Assembly: GCF_900089955.1 (NCBI RefSeq) | Contig: NZ_FLQX01000035.1 | Location: 124,001-188,000, forward strand | Length of the DNA stretch: 64,000 bases | DNA from: Candidatus Accumulibacter aalborgensis | Lineage (GTDB): Bacteria; Pseudomonadota; Gammaproteobacteria; Burkholderiales; Rhodocyclaceae | Reading direction: 5' to 3' | In this document: positions 62,139 to 64,000 of the stretch, piece after piece | Layout: each line of letters starts with the position of its first letter | Position numbering within the stretch: position 1 is the stretch's first letter | Notes under the pieces: model-generated | Databases searched by the model: none | Seen by the model: the letters and a program-made list of their open reading frames with translations, nothing else | What the model was told of the DNA's origin: nothing | Program-made: the position numbers and the translations under genes

Positions 62139-62800
62139 CGGGCAGCCGCCTCAGCCCCCACAGCCGGAGAGATCAATACGCCAGCGCCATCCTGTGCCGC
62201 ATCCAGCGCGACGCGTCCGCCCTGCAGACGCAGGCGACCTTCGGCAAACCAGCGCACGGCCAGTAGATAGATTTGATGCTCCTGAGCCAGAACGCGCGCA
62301 GCGAGAGTCGCCTCGTCATCGGCATCGAGCACCGGTACGGCGGCCTGAACGATGACCGGCCCGTGATCAAGCTCGGGCGTCACGAAGTGTACCGTACAAC
62401 CGTGAATCCGCGCCCCCTCGTCAAGCGCTCGGCGATGGGTATGTAAACCTGGAAACGCCGGCAACAAGGAAGGATGAATGTTGATCAGCCGTCCAGCGTA
62501 GCGGCGCACGAAACGGTCGCCGAGAATCCGCATGAATCCGGCCAGCACGACCAGGTCTGGCGCGAAGGTGTCGATCGCTGCGGCCAGCACGGCGTCGAAA
62601 TCCTCGCGGGCGACAAACTGCCGGTGGTCGACCACGCGTGTCGGCACGCCGCTCGCGGCTGCGGTCGCCAGACCTTGGGCATCAGGGCGATTGGAGAGCA
62701 CCGCGGCGATCCGCACAGCGAGCGTACCGGAATCGACTGCCGCGAGCAGCGAAGCCATGTTGCTGCCTCGCCCCGAGATCAGAATGACGACCGAGATCAT
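62123..62800 (-). CDS. purN: Phosphoribosylglycinamide formyltransferase (GART)
   Basis: From ATG 62800 the product is 225 residues and catalyses the third step of purine synthesis, using 10-formyl-tetrahydrofolate. Family features are VVILISGRGSNMASLLAAVD, VLAGFMRILGDRFV, the catalytic INIHPSLLPAFPGLHTHRRA and CTVHFVTPELDHGPVIVQA. It overlaps dedA by four bases and the DUF3108 gene by 16. Confidence 0.96.
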   Translation of the reverse strand: MISVVILISGRGSNMASLLAAVDSGTLAVRIAAVLSNRPDAQGLATAAASGVPTRVVDHRQFVAREDFDAVLAAAIDTFAPDLVVLAGFMRILGDRFVRRYAGRLINIHPSLLPAFPGLHTHRRALDEGARIHGCTVHFVTPELDHGPVIVQAAVPVLDADDEATLAARVLAQEHQIYLLAVRWFAEGRLRLQGGRVALDAAQDGAGVLISPAVGAEAAARCLWP

Positions 62801-63432
62801 GCCTTGCGCTGCCGCAACCAAGCAATGAACAGCGGCAGCAGGGAAATCACGATGATCGCCACGATCACCAGCGTCAGGTTCTTCTGAATCCACGGCAGAT
62901 TGCCGAACCAGTAGCCGGCCAGGGTCAGCGACCCGACCCAGGCGGTACCGCCGATCAGGTTGAAGAGGGTAAAACGCGCATAGCTCATTGCGCCAATGCC
63001 TGCCACAAAGGGCGCGAAAGTGCGGAACAGCGGCAGGAAACGGGAAAGGACCAGCGTCTTGCCGCCGTGCTTCTCGTAGAAGGCATGCGTCTTGTCGAGC
63101 GCCGCCTTGTTGAAGACGCGCGACTGCTCCCAGTGGAAGACCTTGGGTCCGAGACAGCGGCCGATCTGATAGTTGAGCATGTTGCCGAGCACGGCGGCAG
63201 CGGCGAGCACGGCGAGCAGGATGCCGATCTCCATGCCACCCAGCGCAGCCAGCGCGCCGGCAACGAAGAGCAGCGAGTCGCCGGGCAGGAACGGCGTCAC
63301 CACAAAGCCCGTTTCGCTGAAGATGATGACGAAAAGAATCGCGTAGATCCACGACCCGTACTGCTGCACCAAGATCGCCAGGTGCTTGTCGAGGTGCAGG
63401 ATGAGGTCGATGAAGCTGGTCAGATATTCCAT
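62797..63432 (-). CDS. DedA-family (SNARE-associated/VTT) membrane protein
   Basis: The 211-residue product (ATG 63432; a TTG at 63459 is possible) has the DedA signature [20 protein letters not shown], the helical [20 protein letters not shown], the re-entrant [20 protein letters not shown] and [20 protein letters not shown]. DedA proteins are implicated in lipid flipping (undecaprenyl phosphate or phosphatidylethanolamine) and membrane homeostasis. It is the first gene of the reverse operon, divergent from mutL. Confidence 0.93.
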   Translation of the reverse strand: MEYLTSFIDLILHLDKHLAILVQQYGSWIYAILFVIIFSETGFVVTPFLPGDSLLFVAGALAALGGMEIGILLAVLAAAAVLGNMLNYQIGRCLGPKVFHWEQSRVFNKAALDKTHAFYEKHGGKTLVLSRFLPLFRTFAPFVAGIGAMSYARFTLFNLIGGTAWVGSLTLAGYWFGNLPWIQKNLTLVIVAIIVISLLPLFIAWLRQRKA

Positions 63433-63487
63433 CGTCGGCGCAGGCAGGGTAAGCGGCAAGGCGCGATTCTACCGGAAGCCAGGCCGG

Positions 63488-63493
63488 TATAAT
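63488..63493 (+). promoter_or_regulatory. Consensus -10 element close to the mutL start
   Basis: A perfect TATAAT ends six bases before the mutL ATG, and there is no Shine-Dalgarno sequence between them. The -35 region (around GATTCT) is poor. Transcription from this element would start at about the initiation codon. Confidence 0.5.
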
Positions 63494-63499
63494 CCGCCA

Positions 63500-64000
63500 A
63501 TGCGCGAAACCCCAAGAATCCACCTGCTGCCGGATCTCCTGATCAGCCAGATTGCGGCCGGCGAAGTCGTCGACCGTCCGGCCTCTGTCCTCAAGGAACT
63601 CCTTGAAAATGCACTCGACGCCGGCAGCTCGACAATCCAGATTCAGCTCGAAGAAGGCGGCGTCAAGCTGCTGCGCGTCAGCGACGACGGTTGCGGTATC
63701 GCACGCGAGGAACTGGTTCTCGCCCTCACCCGCCACGCCACCTCGAAGATCCATTCGCTCGACGACCTCGAACGCGTCGGCACGCTGGGTTTTCGTGGCG
63801 AAGCGCTGGCCTCGGTAGCCGCCGTCGCCCGCGTCACGCTGACCAGCCGACAAGCGAGCGAGGGAGGACAAGGTAGCGCGGCCGTGCAACACGCCTGGCG
63901 GCTGACGGCCGACCCCGGCGCGACCCCTGAACCAGCCGCCCTGCTCACCGGTACGGTCGTCGAAATGCGTGACCTGTACTACAACACGCCGGCCCGGCGC
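63500..64000 (+). CDS. mutL: DNA mismatch repair protein MutL, N-terminal part
   Basis: The frame opens at ATG 63500 and runs off the window after 167 codons. It begins [20 protein letters not shown] and shows the GHKL ATPase motifs [29 protein letters not shown] and [16 protein letters not shown], followed by [15 protein letters not shown]. MutL links MutS mismatch recognition to strand incision. The rest of the gene is outside the window. Confidence 0.97.
   Translation, partial: MRETPRIHLLPDLLISQIAAGEVVDRPASVLKELLENALDAGSSTIQIQLEEGGVKLLRVSDDGCGIAREELVLALTRHATSKIHSLDDLERVGTLGFRGEALASVAAVARVTLTSRQASEGGQGSAAVQHAWRLTADPGATPEPAALLTGTVVEMRDLYYNTPARR

Overview
The window looks like a chromosomal segment of a GC-rich betaproteobacterium. 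The evidence is the gene order coaBC-dut, tyrB divergent from uvrB, mutL divergent from dedA-purN-rsmB, the fliDSTK arrangement, and the style of the signalling proteins. Rhodocyclales, possibly Accumulibacter-like, is my best guess; it is an inference from family resemblance, since the window has no rRNA or other marker that would settle it. No tRNA, rRNA, CRISPR array or intact insertion sequence was seen.

Layout. 1-2316: end of a flagellar operon (fliD end, fliS, fliT, fliK-like), followed by a palindromic repeat block and a truncated Rpn/DUF4351 nuclease gene. 3235-21660: a glycosylation island. It opens with a 2599-residue protein made of three tandem TPR plus GT41 (SPINDLY/OGT-like) modules. 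Then come a NeuD/PglD-like acyltransferase, an acyl-AMP ligase, a Gfo/Idh/MocA oxidoreductase, an acyl carrier protein, a GT2-radical SAM-Rossmann fusion and a SAM methyltransferase. On the other strand are a B12-binding radical SAM protein and a DegT aminotransferase. Parts of the island (about 15-20.4 kb) are clearly AT-richer than the rest. 21661-22385: a gene-poor scar with a decayed hicBA module. 22474-27211: livHMGF branched-chain amino acid ABC transporter without a nearby livK, then an EamA permease. 27281-32338: a c-di-GMP block (PAS-GGDEF-EAL, REC-PAS-GGDEF, and divergent REC-HD-GYP). 32354-39386: aroG, rpmBG, an AsmA-like protein with a winged-helix-like N-terminus, tyrB and uvrB.

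39455-58527: mixed envelope, ion and stress genes. These include a periplasmic rhodanese, an outer-membrane barrel, a small secreted tandem-repeat protein with a strong terminator, a Tat-type dienelactone hydrolase, an NlpC/P60 lipoprotein, a Kef-type antiporter, a Ca2+ ATPase plus Ca2+/cation exchanger pair, a sirtuin, DUF4337 and SHOCT proteins, coaBC-dut, dsbB, a fatty acid desaturase and an RstAB-like two-component system. 58547-63432: a tightly overlapping reverse-strand operon dedA-purN-DUF3108-rsmB-mscS, divergent from mutL, which runs off the right edge.

How the parts may work together: the three-module glycosyltransferase lies directly after flagellar chaperone and export genes and is followed by acyl, amino and methyl sugar-modifying enzymes. 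I infer that the island builds an unusual, probably acylated, aminated and C-methylated or rearranged sugar and attaches it to a protein, most simply flagellin. This island is the best candidate in the window for an undescribed system.
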